Assembly: GCA_963576565.1 (NCBI GenBank)
Contig: OY755044.1
Location: 56,194,608 to 56,258,607, forward strand
Reading direction: 5' to 3'
From: Aspidapion aeneum
Lineage: Eukaryota; Arthropoda; Insecta; Coleoptera; Brentidae
DNA length: 64,000 nucleotides
The notes under the pieces are model-generated. The model was not told where the DNA came from and searched no databases. It saw only the letters and a program-made list of their open reading frames with translations. The position numbers were made by a program, and so were the translations under genes. Below are positions 24,188-36,510 of this stretch, in pieces; the first letter of the stretch is position 1, and each line of letters opens with the position of its first letter.

Positions 24188-25528
24188 ATGTTTAAAAGCA
24201 AAAAAAGTGTACCATCTCCTGTGAAACTTGTTTTAAAAATTAGCGAAAAGCCCAAACAAAATCAGGAAAAAATGGATAATGCCGAAATATTTCAGGATAG
24301 CCATGCTAGAACACAAAATAAAGAAGTTTTATATAGCGAATGGAAAAAATCCCAAAACGAAAAAAATTCACTTAGTGTACAAGTGGATTATCTCCGAAGT
24401 CAACTGGAAAGTATGCAAAGAAAATTTACAGATTTAGAGACAAAAGTCACTAAAAAAGAAGAGTCTGACATGGACTACATTACTGATGAGGACGATCTGG
24501 CAAGAGAAACTGAGTGGATCAGACAAAAAGGAAAAGGTTGGAAAAAACGTCGAATGGATACTTCACTCTCACCACCACAACAAAGCTCGGGCACTGGAGA
24601 GCCCTCCAATAAAACACAAAATGAAGAACCCCCAACTAAGGTTAAAAAAGCTCCATTATCTCCACCGATTATGGTAAATGGCGTAAATAATTTTAATGAT
24701 ATTTATGAAAAGTTAAATATCATACAAGGAGTTAAAATAAAAGTTTTAAATAACGAAAATATTAAAATAAATGTACAAGACGCAGACAGATATCGGCTGG
24801 TTACTAAAATGCTTAATGAAATAAAGCATCAATGGCACTCATACGAAAACAAACAAATAAGGCCAATTAGAGTAATAGCGAATAGGCTACACTTCTCATG
24901 TGACCCACAAAAAATTGTAGCTGATCTACAAAAAAAAGGTTTTAAGGCACTGGAGGCCAGCAACAAACTTAAATGGAGAACAAGACAACCTCTTAACATG
25001 TTTATGCTCACATTTAGCCACGATGAAGATATCAACAAAATTTTTGAAATTTCCAATATCCTTGGGATTGAAGTGGAAATAAAAGCACTAAAAACCTCAA
25101 AGTTAGTCCCTCAATGCAAAAGATGCCAATCTTATGGACACACGCAAAAATATTGCGCTAAAGAACCACGTTGCGTAAAATGCACGGGGAAATATCTTAC
25201 TGTAGAATGCCCCAAACCAAAAGAATCTCAGCCAAAATGCATCCACTGTGGAGGCAAGCATCCTGCTAACTACAGAGGATGCCTTGTTGCTAAGGAAATA
25301 CAAAAATTGAAAATTAAACCTAAGAAACCGAATCTCATACCAAACGTGAATACAAGTAGACAAAACCAACAGACAAGAAACACAGTCACACAAAACTCTG
25401 TGACAAGGACATACAGCCAAGTAGCAGCAACAGCTACTATACCTGATATTAATATCAGTAGTCAAAATACTATGGAACAAACACTACAATTAATTTTGGA
25501 GAAATTGAACAAACTTGATGAGCGATAA
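24188..25528 (+). CDS. Jockey ORF1 (gag-like nucleic-acid-binding protein)
   Basis: 446 codons. N-terminal charged and coiled-coil-like stretch (about residues 40-95, rich in E, K, Q, with SQLESMQRKFTDLETKVTK), a central RNA-binding-like domain (about 160-305), then three zinc knuckles: CKRCQSYGHTQKYC, CVKCTGKYLTVEC and CIHCGGKHPANYRGC. In the second knuckle the expected His (GKHLT in relatives) is Tyr, so it may not bind zinc. ORF1 proteins coat the LINE RNA. The frame is intact, with 46 bp to the next ORF. Confidence 0.88.
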   Translation: MFKSKKSVPSPVKLVLKISEKPKQNQEKMDNAEIFQDSHARTQNKEVLYSEWKKSQNEKNSLSVQVDYLRSQLESMQRKFTDLETKVTKKEESDMDYITDEDDLARETEWIRQKGKGWKKRRMDTSLSPPQQSSGTGEPSNKTQNEEPPTKVKKAPLSPPIMVNGVNNFNDIYEKLNIIQGVKIKVLNNENIKINVQDADRYRLVTKMLNEIKHQWHSYENKQIRPIRVIANRLHFSCDPQKIVADLQKKGFKALEASNKLKWRTRQPLNMFMLTFSHDEDINKIFEISNILGIEVEIKALKTSKLVPQCKRCQSYGHTQKYCAKEPRCVKCTGKYLTVECPKPKESQPKCIHCGGKHPANYRGCLVAKEIQKLKIKPKKPNLIPNVNTSRQNQQTRNTVTQNSVTRTYSQVAATATIPDINISSQNTMEQTLQLILEKLNKLDER

Positions 25529-25574
25529 ACTAAACTAGAAAGTAGCAATAACGGAGCTACCAATATGCCTCAAA

Positions 25575-28500
25575 ATGGTCAGTAATCTTAGAATCCTAGC
25601 TTGGAATGCCAATGGTCTCTTGCAACATCAGCAAGACTTGCAAGTTATTCTAGACATAGAAAAAATTGACGTCTGTCTTGTGTCAGAAACGCATTTCACT
25701 AACCAGTCTCACATTAAATTTAAAGGTTATAAAGTGTATCATACAACTCACCCTAGCAATACTGCACATGGGGGAAGTGCTGTAATAATTAAAGAAAATA
25801 TATCACACTATGAGGAGATGGGATATAAAACCATAGAGATTCAAGCTACATTAGTAGGTGTAAAAACCAAAACATATACATTAGTCATAAGTGCTGTCTA
25901 TAAACCACCAAGGCACTTACTAAAGAAAAATCAATATCTTAAGGCGACAAATTCGATTCAACCAATTTTTTAAGCAAAAGACAACAAGGCAAAATATTTA
26001 AATATCAGTCAATAGGTGGCACGACATATTAGAGTCCCAGGGACACCTATTCGGTTTCTAAATTGTGGGCCTTACTAAAATTTTAGGGATGACAAGAACA
26101 CAACACATTTTGAGTTTGACACTGACGTTAATTTTTGCCTAAAAACACAAGTGGGCGGCTAGTTTTTCAATAGCAACAGAAAAAATAAAAGAATAGAGTA
26201 AATAACAAAGCCTATTTTTTTGTCAAAAACCAGGGGATGACATTTCATCTGATAAATAAAAATAGAAAAAAGTGTTTATTTACTGTGATAGAAAATACCG
26301 ATAATCTCGAAGAAGATAGGATGGAACATATAATGTTACTATGAGCCTGCCTCCAAATACATCCAGAGCAAAATATATTTAAAGACCTTGCGATATCATT
26401 GATCCAGAATATAAAAACGAAAATCTCCTGATCCACAGATGCTGCACAGGATAAGAAGCCCCCTTGGTGTTCTGTGATAAGAAGTAAAGTTTTCGGCACT
26501 CATTGTAAATTAAATATAATAAATAAGTTGTTTTTATTTTCGTACTTTATTTTTGTTTCCACAACCTCGTAGAAAAGATATTTTATCTACATACTTAACG
26601 AATGTGTGTGCGTCTTCCGCACTGGTTAGGTAAATTACTATTTCCTGCGACCACATATGAAAATGTTGGATTTTACACGATTTGCATCTTCAGAAAACAT
26701 TAAATTTCATCCGTGTGCAGAAATTTTTTCGCACATGTGTTACAAGTACTTTCAGTACTTCGGCACATGTATGGAAAGTGTTTAACTGTCACAATACTTT
26801 TTCGCACATGTGTTGCAAACTACTTTCCCACACGTGCGGAAAAGCAGTTTCATTTGATTTACGCAAAATTAAACACCAATTTTTACAAAAATTAGTATAG
26901 TTCAACAGTTTTCGTAGGAAAAATAGCATTTATAACTCGACAGAAAGTAACTTTCTCACGCTCGTGTGAAATTTGTCAGTTTCTTCTCTTGTTATGTAAT
27001 AAATAAACAAATGAAAAGGGCTTTATTTCAACTCAGCGAAGTTAAGCACAAGCTTCTGTTAACTGAGCAATATACTAATTATCAAAAACTATCTTATAAA
27101 TTAGTTCGTAATCCCGTGATTTTGTTTGTTACGCTATGGCCAGCCCTTAAAAAAACGTTTTGTAAATAGAAAAAATTGTATGTCTTTAAATACATACTTA
27201 CAATCATTTAACTTATATTAAATGATATTTTATTTTTTCAAAATATCTGAAAATGTGAAATCCGGGTCACGTGATCTTGTTGAATTTTCTCAATCGAATT
27301 GACTTGCCCCCGGTATATGGGGGTGGCGCATCAGTCAAGAGGTTGATGGCTCTTGTCTGATTTGGTGTCCTGCATCAAATATAAAATTGGGCACGCTTTT
27401 CTAAATCCTAATAGATCTCTTCTATAAAAAACTAGTTGAAACATTATTTCTGTTCATATGCAAGATTTTTTAGAAATCTTCAAACGTATCTTGTTAGATT
27501 TTTGATTTTCTTTTGTAAATTTCCAAAAAATACAAGAATCGAAACAATTTCGCTACAGTTTTCTATAACACAATTAGGCTATTGAAATGCCAAACATTGT
27601 TTTGAAATATTTGTTGTGTTTTAGCCATAACTTTTTTTTTATTTTTTGAATAAAATGATTTCGCGAAAAACTGCTAAGATACGGTTGTTAAAAATGCTTT
27701 AAAAAACTACCCCTCAAAATTTTGACGCGTTCCCCTTTCTCGTTTTCTATTTCTATTAGAACAAAGATTTGCGCAAAAAACGCGATATCAGTGTTGTCAA
27801 ATGTTAAGTTTTCGGACGAAGTTTGCCCCCTTAATTTTCTCAGAAAATTAGGAAACCGTTTTATAATTGGAGGTGACTTTAATGCAAAAAATACCTACTG
27901 GGGATCTAGACTGACGAATTCTAAAGGAAAAGAACTTTTGCAAGCTATTAGTGAATATCAATGTGAGCCGATATCAACTGGTAAGCCCACATACTATCCA
28001 ACAGATCCAGGAAAAATTCCAGATCTAATTGATTTTTTTATAGTAAAAAATATATCTTTAAGTTTTGTAGATATAGAAGAAAGTTTTGATTTACACTCAG
28101 ATCATTCACCTATTATTCTAACTCTTAGTAAAAACATAATAAAGAAAGAAGCAAATATCTCACTAGTTAATAAACTGACTGACTGGATTAGTTTTAAACA
28201 AAGTCTGTCAGAAAAAATAAACCTATCAGTACCATTGCAAACGCCAGAACAAATCGATAAAGAAGTTGATTATTTTGTTACAAATATTCAACAAGCAGCT
28301 TGGGAAAACAGTCCAAAACCAAAGAGAATTTTTAAGGGAAAAACTATCCAAAGGAAATTAGAGACCTTATATTGGAAAAAAGGAAACTAAGAAGAAAGTG
28401 GCAACAAAGCCGTGATCCTCGGGACAAAACAAATCTCAACAACATGACGCGCGCATTATGCGAGAAATTCTAGTAATAAAAAATGAATCTATTAACCATT

Positions 28501-30124
28501 TTCTTAATGAACTTACAGATGATAAAAATACCGACTATTCCCTTTGGAAAGCAACCAAAGATTTTAAAAGACCAATTATCCAAATTCCACCCATACGAAA
28601 ATCTAACAACCAGTGGGCAAGGAGTAACGAAGAAAAAGCAGATATTTTTGCAAGTCATTTAGAAAAAACATTTCAGCCCCACGAAGCACCAGATGAACAC
28701 TTTCATTTAAATGAACCCCATCAAATCAAGGACCATATTAAGCTTACATCACCTAAAGAAATATTAACAGAAATCAAAAATATTAATTCGAAAAAAGCCC
28801 CAGGGTATGATCTTATTAACGGGGTAGTCATAAAACAACTCCCCAGAAAAGCTATCGTAAAACTATGCAACCTAATTAATGCGTCTTTTAGGCTTAGGTA
28901 TGTACCTAAACTGTGGAAAGTTGCAGAAGTTATCATGATTCCAAAACCGGGAAAACCACTCCATGACGTGTCATCTTACAGGCCAATATCTTTGCTGCCA
29001 ATTATATCCAAGCTCTATGAAAAATTATTGCTTAAAAGAATAAAACCCATCATAGAAAGACAAGAAATTATTCCATCTCATCAATTTGGTTTTCGAGACA
29101 AGCATTCCACGATAGATCAAGTACACAGAATTACTAATATAATAGAAAAAGCACTAGAAGAGGGAAAAGTTTGTTCTGCAGTTTTTCTAGATGTAGCACA
29201 AGCATTTGACAAAGTGTGGCATGAAGGCCTTAATTTTAAACTAAAAATGTTTCTGCCAAAACAATATTCGGATATTTTGGAATCATACATATCTGATAGA
29301 CATTTTAGAGTAAAACAGGAAGACTCATACTCAAATTTAAGAGAAATTCAAGCAGGCGTGCCCCAGGGTAGCGTACTAGGCCCTTATCTATACTTATTAT
29401 TCACTTGTGATATCCCAAAGCCAGAAAATTGTCACTTAGCAACATTTGCCGATGATACTGGTTTATTGACGGTAGAAAAATCTATTGAAAAATGCATAGA
29501 AAAACTTCAGGATGCAGTCACCCAAATTCACAGTTGGACCACAAAGTGGCGAATAAAATTAAATGAAACCAAATCAATTCATGTTGATTTTACAAACAAA
29601 AATATAAATCACATACAAATAACAATTAACAACATTCCAGTACCATATTCGAATCAGGCAAATATCTAGGTATGACACTTGATGCCAAATTGCGCTGGAA
29701 AGCACATGTTAAGAAAAAAAAAGAAGAACTTGAGATAAGGTATAGAAAAATGAACTGGCTAATTGGAAGGAAGTCCAATTTAACAATTCATAATAAGTTA
29801 CTGCTTTATAGACAAACACTGAGACCAGTATGGACATATGGTATTCAACTATGGGGTTGTGCTAAAGAGAGTAACATTCTAGTTGTACAGAGATTTCAAA
29901 ATAAAGTATTAAGAAACATTGTGAATGCACCTTGGTACGTTCGAAATAGTGACCTTCATCGAGATCTAAAAATCGAAACTGTAGCAGAGACTATAAAAAA
30001 GTACGCAAAAAGCCATGAAGATAGACTCCATCGGCATGTGAATGTGGAAGCAATTCAGCTTCTAGACAATACTATGCTAGTTCGACGACTAAAAAGAGTG
30101 AAGCCGTTTGAGCTAGTAAACTAA
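25575..30124 (+). pseudogene. Jockey ORF2: endonuclease-reverse transcriptase, interrupted
   Basis: Endonuclease part 1 (25575-25942): LAWNANGL (Asn) and LVSETHF (Glu). After the 1888-bp insertion it resumes at 27831 with FIIGGDFNAKNTYWG (Asp, Asn) and LHSDHSP (Asp, His). The RT domain (28458-29669) shows PGYDLINGVVIKQL, SYRPISLLPIISK, HQFGFRDKHST, VFLDVAQAFDKVWH (first Asp), AGVPQGSVLGPYLY and TFADDTG (second Asp pair). The C-terminal region (29672-30124) has YGIQLWGCAK. Frameshifts lie near 28380, 28455 and 29655, so the copy is inactive. Confidence 0.92.
25943..27830. mobile_element. TTAA-flanked insertion (piggyBac-like, non-autonomous)
   Basis: TTAA lies at both borders (25939-25942 and 27831-27834), and removing the segment with one TTAA brings the endonuclease frame back into register around QYL/FLRKLGN. 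The left end ggcgacaaattcg and the complement of the right end GGGGGCAAACTTCG are similar, an imperfect TIR. The TTAA target is that of piggyBac and a few related superfamilies. The 1888 bp hold no transposase motif. Repeated cgcacatgtgtt palindromes lie at 26720-26855. Confidence 0.75.
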
Positions 30125-31524
30125 GTGAATTACACATAAAACAAAATAATGCTATAAACACAACACAATTGTGAGTTACAGACTAAACAAAACGGGGAGA
30201 ACTGTTGAGTGAACCCTAAGTTTAAATCTGACTTTTCTAGTAAATTAGGTTAAAACAAAATTGCTAATTAGTCTTACTGACTAGATTGTAATATAAAAAA
30301 CACAGTGTGTTTGACAAATAAAAAAAATAAAAAAAAAAGATTTGTTGAGTGAAGACAAAAAATATTCTATCCATTTCTCATCCCTCTTACTGTCTTAGTT
30401 TGGAACTTCTTATGGATGATATTCGCATGATTGTTGTGCTTTGTAGCATCTTTCATGCAATCTCTGTCCATGTCTATTCTGTCCCGTACTTGTCTTCTGT
30501 TGAGCCCCTTGTATCCGTTTTGGTAGTTGGCTATCTACTATATTTGTTTATTTGCTTTTACGATTCTGGTCACCTGGTGTTATTTGTCCCTTCCATACCA
30601 AGGTTTACTAAGTTCGGCCTTGGGCTGAAAGGGCTCGGACTCCCCTCAAGGGTTTGCCTGCTGTTTTCGTTACCCTTTATTCGGGAGCTTGCTCTATTCT
30701 TGCAACTCGTTTTCGATGGTCATGGTAGGCTTTCTACCATTGTTCCGTCGATTTTTCCTTATAAGTCTTTCTTCGCTCTGCGATTACTCCTCTCATCTTT
30801 ATTAATCTTAATTGCCGTAGTCTTGATGGCTATCATCATATTGCTGGTTTTTGTTTCCATGTTCATTCTTATCGATCTGGTATCTCTGTTTCCTTTTTGC
30901 CAAATAATTCGTTGTCTTTTCCAATGTTGTAACCTTGAATTTACTAATGCTGTCTTAACTTCTTAATTTTCGTGTGTTTTAATTGTCTTGACCCTCGGGT
31001 TTTCGACTTTCTTATGTGAGTAGACAAAAAATAATGCGCGAGTTTCGGCTCTCGTGCCACTGGCGTTTTCTGTTATATTCTATTCCATTTTTGACAGGTT
31101 GGGTTTGATTTCCCTTCCTGTCCTTTATCTATGTCATTTGATCTTGTTCAGCGCTGTCGCCCGTGAGCCTGTTTTGCCTAGTTTATTCGACGCATTTCCC
31201 CGTCGTGGGATATTTTGTTTTCTTCCCTTCCTTTCTGTGTACTTATTGGCTGTACACGAAAGAAAGTCTTCTGCCACCTTACGCTTGACCACGCTCCACT
31301 TCTGTACTGTCTTCCAAATACCTAACTTCATACATTTAGGGTACCCCCTTTATTCGATCTTAAAAAAACCCAATAACAACTTATTTTGTATCTAATCCTA
31401 AGGACAACATGTGGGAGGTTCTACCCTTGTATGTTTGGCCTACTGTTTTACCCCCGTATCAGGCAAGAAATAAAAGTTAAGGAAAGCATCTTTTTTTCTC
31501 GTTTTCATTTTGCCCCCATTTTTT

Positions 31525-32110
31525 TTTTGCCTAAAATTGCCCTAGTGTTTTTTTTGCCTATATTATTTTTTTTTTCCGTAGCCTACCTCGTCTTCAGTTT
31601 ACGACCTTCAATCGAGCTGCGGCTGTTTAGGTTGACCATTTTGTTTTGTTGGTCACCCTTTTTTCTTCTATTTTAATTATATTTAGAACCTTAAATTTTA
31701 TTTTTTTTTTAGTTTTATTTTTATTCTTATCGCTAGGTTAGGTTTTTCTTAAATTTTATTTTTATTCCTATTTAAACGAAAATTTTTATTTATTTACATT
31801 TTTATTATCATTATTTAAGCTCTACTATATTTTCCATTTACCCCCTATTATTTTGCCTAAAATTGTCCTAGTGTTTTTTTTTGCCTATATTATTTTTTTT
31901 CCGTAGCCTACCTCGTCTTCAGTTTACGACCTTCAATCGAGCTGCGGCTGTTTAGGTTGACCATTTTGTTTTGTTGGTCACCCTTTTTTTTTTCATTCTA
32001 TTCTAATTATATTTAGAACCTTAAATTTGATTTTGCTTTAGTTTTATTTTTAATCATATCGTTAGGTTAGGTTTTTCTTAAATTTTATTTTTATTCCTTC
32101 TTACACAAAA
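31525..32110. repeat. Two-copy direct repeat, period 326 bp
   Basis: gcctaaaattg(c/t)cctagtg at 31529 and 31855. Both copies continue through cctacctcgtcttcag, gagctgcggctgtttagg and ttaggttaggtttttc. They lie inside the LTR element's internal region. Confidence 0.8.
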
Positions 32111-32963
32111 TTTTTCCAATATTCTTATATTTTTATTTTTAAATATTAATTATTTTTAGTATCTATTTAATTTCTATTATTTTTCAGACCATTGCTGTTT
32201 TACTCTTCGTTTGGTGGAATGTATCTGAAAAATAAAAGAAAAATGTCATTTCGGTGGTTTGGGTTGTTTTCTGTTTGTTAATGTGTTTTCTAAAATATGG
32301 CCATATTGAAATCTACTTACTCCCTTTCAACTCATCCCAGACCACTAAAATAACGTATCTCTCTACCTACCTCTATTTCTATGTCTTATCTCTATTCTTT
32401 TTGTTAGAAATCTGGACATCTTACCTCTTCTTTCCTATTGCCTAACTTATTCTTCTTATTGTATTTTACCCTTCTATCTTATTCTTTACTGCTTAAATAT
32501 CACCTATAATACTAACTAGACACGTATTTAACTTTTCAGGATGAGTCTTTTAACAAACATTGTTTTGAACAACCCTACTTAAATATTAATCAGATAAAAA
32601 TTTTGTTTAATTTCTTTTCTCTCTCTCTTTTTTCTAACTAGGTAAGTACCCTCAACCTTTTTACTTTGAATTCTCTAGGCGCCTTTCTCACATTTCCACG
32701 CCAATAACCTTGGCCTCTTCGCCTCCTTCAATACTTCAGTAGGTCCTTTTAATCATTTTTACACTCAATTTTACTGCACCACTATCTTTACTTGTTCTAT
32801 CCTTTAAGACATAATATGAACATACATTGCATCCATCAAACTGAATTCATTACAGTTAAACCTAGTGCCTCTCGATAATTTTTCCCGGACTTTTATAATC
32901 TCAATCTCAATGTGTGTGTTGAGTTCGCTTACAAGAAATGGTTAATTTTTAAGAGTCAGACTC

Positions 32964-33296
32964 ATTACAGGAGAATCACGTAGTGCCCAATTTTGGTAAC
33001 GCATACCATTTCAGCCTTCCTAGTACTTCAATTTATCAGCACTTGGAGTACCCCCTTTTTGGCGAGCATCCACAACTTACTGTTACAACCTCTGTGTCTC
33101 TAGCGCCTATTGCGATGAATCACTCTCACATTACAGAAGAATCACGTAGTGCCCAATTTTGGTAATGCATACCATTTCAGCCTTCCTACTACTTCAATTT
33201 ATCAGCACTTAGAGTACCCCCTTTTTGGCGAGCATCCACAACTTACTGTTACAACCTCTGTGTCTCTAGCGCCTATTGCGATGAATTACTCTCACA
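32964..33296. repeat. Tandem duplication, period 166 bp
   Basis: attacag(g/a)agaatcacg starts at 32964 and 33130. Both units contain accatttcagccttccta, tttttggcgagcatcc and gcctattgcgatgaat, with only a few differences. Inside the LTR element. Confidence 0.85.
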
Positions 33297-35319
33297 AAGA
33301 CCCTTTAGCCTTCTAATAACTCAGCACTCTTCTTAAAAAACGCATTTCGTTTAACCAAGTCAAACTCATAACAAGAGATCACGGAGTTGCCATTTCGGTG
33401 CACTCGATTAAGCAGAACTACCCGAGGAAAGATTACGATCTCTTCTCAGTTCCAATTTCAATTATAAAGTCCTTTAGGTGTCACCTTTTTTGCTGGACAC
33501 CCCTCTATACTTCTTCTTCTTTCTCGCCCTTTGCATCGATTTACTTTTCGATGGCCCATTTCGCCTTTCTTCTTTCATCTTCCTCAAACCAACTTTCTTA
33601 CTATGTTCACAATAACAATATCTGTTGGGTACTTTACCGTATAATAATCAAACTTTTACATTTCATGATGGATTCTAATATCTTTTTCAGAATAGTTTTA
33701 ACTTATATTTAGATGACTTTTCCTAAATCTTTTTATCCAACCAAATACGCATCATTTAATTACTTTATTTACTGATCCTGAAAAACTGCTTCATTAGAGT
33801 ACTATTAGTAGTTAGATTTTTTTTTCCTATTTACTCTCTCCAAAACCTATTCAATTATTATTATTTTTATCTAGCAAGTATTTTTTTCTACCACTTCATT
33901 ACGGCGACAACCTTTTTCCTTTTATTTTATAAAACTCTTCTTCAATTTATTTCATCAATATTTATCCAAAATACCTACTTACTTAATAGTTTATACATCT
34001 CTTTTTAAATTCAAGCACGGAAAAATAATAGAAATTAAAGTTCTTAAGTTTATGATACGCGCACACCGCGTGAAAATGTATTTTCGTTAAAAACGACCTG
34101 CACATTTTTTTATTTTTTCTATCTCACTTTCTTTTGTCAGCCACTCTATTAGACTCATTCACATCGGTTCAGTACGGTCAGTAACCGACCCCGTCAATAA
34201 TATCGGTAATTCAGAATGCTGTAAAAAAATTAGCAATTGTTTTTTATTCATAACTGTTTTTTAACTTTATTTTAACTAAATAAACCTTTGTTGTGTAGCT
34301 CATGTATTTTTTCTTAGAATCGATATAAACAATATGTGTAATTATAATGACAATATTTGCAAGCCTAGGGGTTTTTCGTTTGTGACCTGCCAGTTATTAT
34401 GTACTTTAGTAATTTTATTTAAGTAAAAATACGTGCTAAATGCAATGCGAGAAACGACTGCTACGCGTATTATTAAATTTAAAATCACTTATTTGTAGTC
34501 TTGTCAGTATGTCTGTATCTCATACAACTCAAAAACTATTTGACCGATTCTACTCAAATATTTTTTTTTCTGCTCTGCTAATTTCTCCTCCCGTCCAAAG
34601 TTCAGCCACTGCCTTCCGCAGACTATATTTCGTGGAGTTACTCCTTACATTACCTGCTGTACAGGTGCCTCGGCGGCAATTCTGGCATCTTACCGGACGC
34701 AACTTTCTTCTTTCAGGATGAATGTGTCCCTTCCTGTATCTTTGCATCTTGCCTTATCCCTTTTTTCGGCGGTGCCCATTCTCTAGCTTCTGCTATTCCC
34801 TTCATTTCGTCCACTTCCCTTCTGGATGCGTGTACCTAGTATTTTTTGACACCACCTAAGGCCTTCCTTGCACTGGTCAAAATGACTTTTAACCTCTTAT
34901 GGTAGAACACCACTGTGTTCTTGTTTATTGATCCCAGACTTTGGGTCCTGTATTATTTTAAAATCTTCTGTATTTAAAATATCTTTGGCTCGCTGCGGCG
35001 AAACTTTTGCCACTGCTTCAACTCAATTTTTTGCAATAAGCGTCCCGATTTTTCCTCGGGAATTCCTTCTTTCCGTCTAAATTTCTTCAGTTGCTTGGAA
35101 ACGCTCCTTTTGGGCTCCTTGTAGCTTACTATTTGCTTTGTCGGGCCGAGTTCTCCTCGTTTCTCGTCCACCTCTCTTCTTCTTAAGTCCCGTTTTTCCC
35201 TCAGGACTCTTTTTTCTGCAACACTCCGTTTGCTTTCTCCGCCTTATTAGTCTAGTTTACGTTCTCGTCAGCGTCATTGGCTCTTTTTCTTCTAAATTCT
35301 TCTTACTCCCATTATTAAA

Positions 35320-36510
35320 TACAGGACTCCTCTAAATTATCCTTCTCTCTTCCTATTTAATCGTTAAACTCCATTTTCCTTCGGAGTTCACGTTTACGTC
35401 ACGACGTCCTACACGTCTGTTCTGCCCCATAGGCCTACTTTATCTTCTTTAATTTCGCTTCCTGAGACCCTAATATCATTCAGGACTCCTCTAAATTATC
35501 CTTCTATCTTCCTATTTAATCGTTAAACTCCATTTTCCTTTAGAGTCTATTTTCCTTCGGAGTCTATTTTCCTTCGGAGTTCACGTTTATGTCACGACGT
35601 CCTACACGTCTGTTTTGCCCCATAGGCCTACTTTTTCTTCTTTAATTTCGCTTCCTGAGACCCTAATATCCTTCAGGCCTCCTCTGAATTATCCTTCTCT
35701 CTTCCTATTTAATCGTTAAACTCCATTTTCCTTTAGAGTCTATTTTCCTTCGGAGTCTATTTTCCTTCGGAGTTCACGTTTACGTCACGACGTCCTACGC
35801 GTCTGCTTTGCCCCATAGGCCTACTTTTTCTTTTTTAATTTCGCTTCCTTAGACCCTAATATCCTACAGGCCTCCTCTGAATTATCCTTCTCTCTTCCTA
35901 TTTAATCGTTAAACTCCATTTTCCTTTAGAGTCTATTTTCCTTCGGAGTCTATTTTCCTTCGGAGTTCACGTTTATGTCACGACGTCCTACACGTCTGTT
36001 TTGCCCCATAGGCCTACTTTTTCTTCTTTAATTTCGCTTCCTGAGACCCTAATATCCTTCAGGCCTCCTCTGAATTATCCTTCTCTCTTCCTATTTAATC
36101 GTTAAACTCCATTTTCCTTTAGAGTCTATTTTCCTTCGGAGTCTATTTTCCTTCGGAGTTCACGTTTACGTCACGACGTCCTACGCGTCTGCTTTGCCCC
36201 ATAGGCCTACTTTTCATCTTTAATTTCGCTTCCTGAGGCCCTAATATCCTTCAGGCCTCCTCTAAATTATCCTTCTATCTTCCTATTTAATCGTTTAACT
36301 CCATTTTCCTTCGGAGTTCACGTTTACGTCACGACGTCCTACACGTCTGTTCTGCCCCATAGGCCTTCTTTTTCTTCTTTAATTTGGCTTCCTGAGACCC
36401 TAATTTCCATCAGGACTCCTCTAAATTATCCTTCTCTCTCTTCCTATTTAATTGTTAAACTCCAGTTTCCTTCGGAGTTCACATTTACGTCACGACGTCC
36501 TGTAATTCTT
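35320..36510. repeat. Tandem array of seven units with two length classes (159 and 193 bp)
   Basis: The t(a/g)aattatccttct start recurs at 35333, 35492, 35685, 35878, 36071, 36263 and 36422, giving steps of 159, 193, 193, 193, 192 and 159. The long units differ by an internal duplication of a 17-bp piece (gagtctattttccttcg) twice over, 2 x 17 = 34 bp. All units share cacgacgtcctacacgtctg-type and ccccataggcct strings. No frame is open through the array on either strand. Confidence 0.9.

Larger units (their letters stand above)
24025..30337 (+). mobile_element. Jockey-type LINE, near full length but disrupted
   Basis: Flanked by agatt(c/t)gttgag (24013-24024 and 30338-30349), a 12-bp TSD with one difference. 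The layout is that of a complete Jockey element: short 5' region, ORF1 (24188-25528), ORF2 (25575-30124 with breaks), 3' UTR, and an A-rich end with AATAAA at about 30317. ORF2 is interrupted by a TTAA insertion (25943-27830) and frameshifts. It is opposite in orientation to its LTR host. Confidence 0.9.

Noticed and set aside
30349..30966. 205-codon plus-strand open frame in the LTR element
   Set aside because: It is antisense to the element, rich in Leu/Phe/Val/Ile because the strand is T-rich, overlaps part of a tandem repeat, and shows no domain. Treated as a composition artefact.
34550..35171. Minus-strand Lys/Arg/Cys frames as a possible gag with a zinc knuckle
   Set aside because: Only a CQNCRRGTC string is visible, without the His and final Cys of a knuckle, and the frames are short and broken.
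35320..36510. CRISPR-like array
   Set aside because: Units are directly adjacent at 159 or 193 bp, without short repeats separated by unique spacers, in a eukaryotic context.
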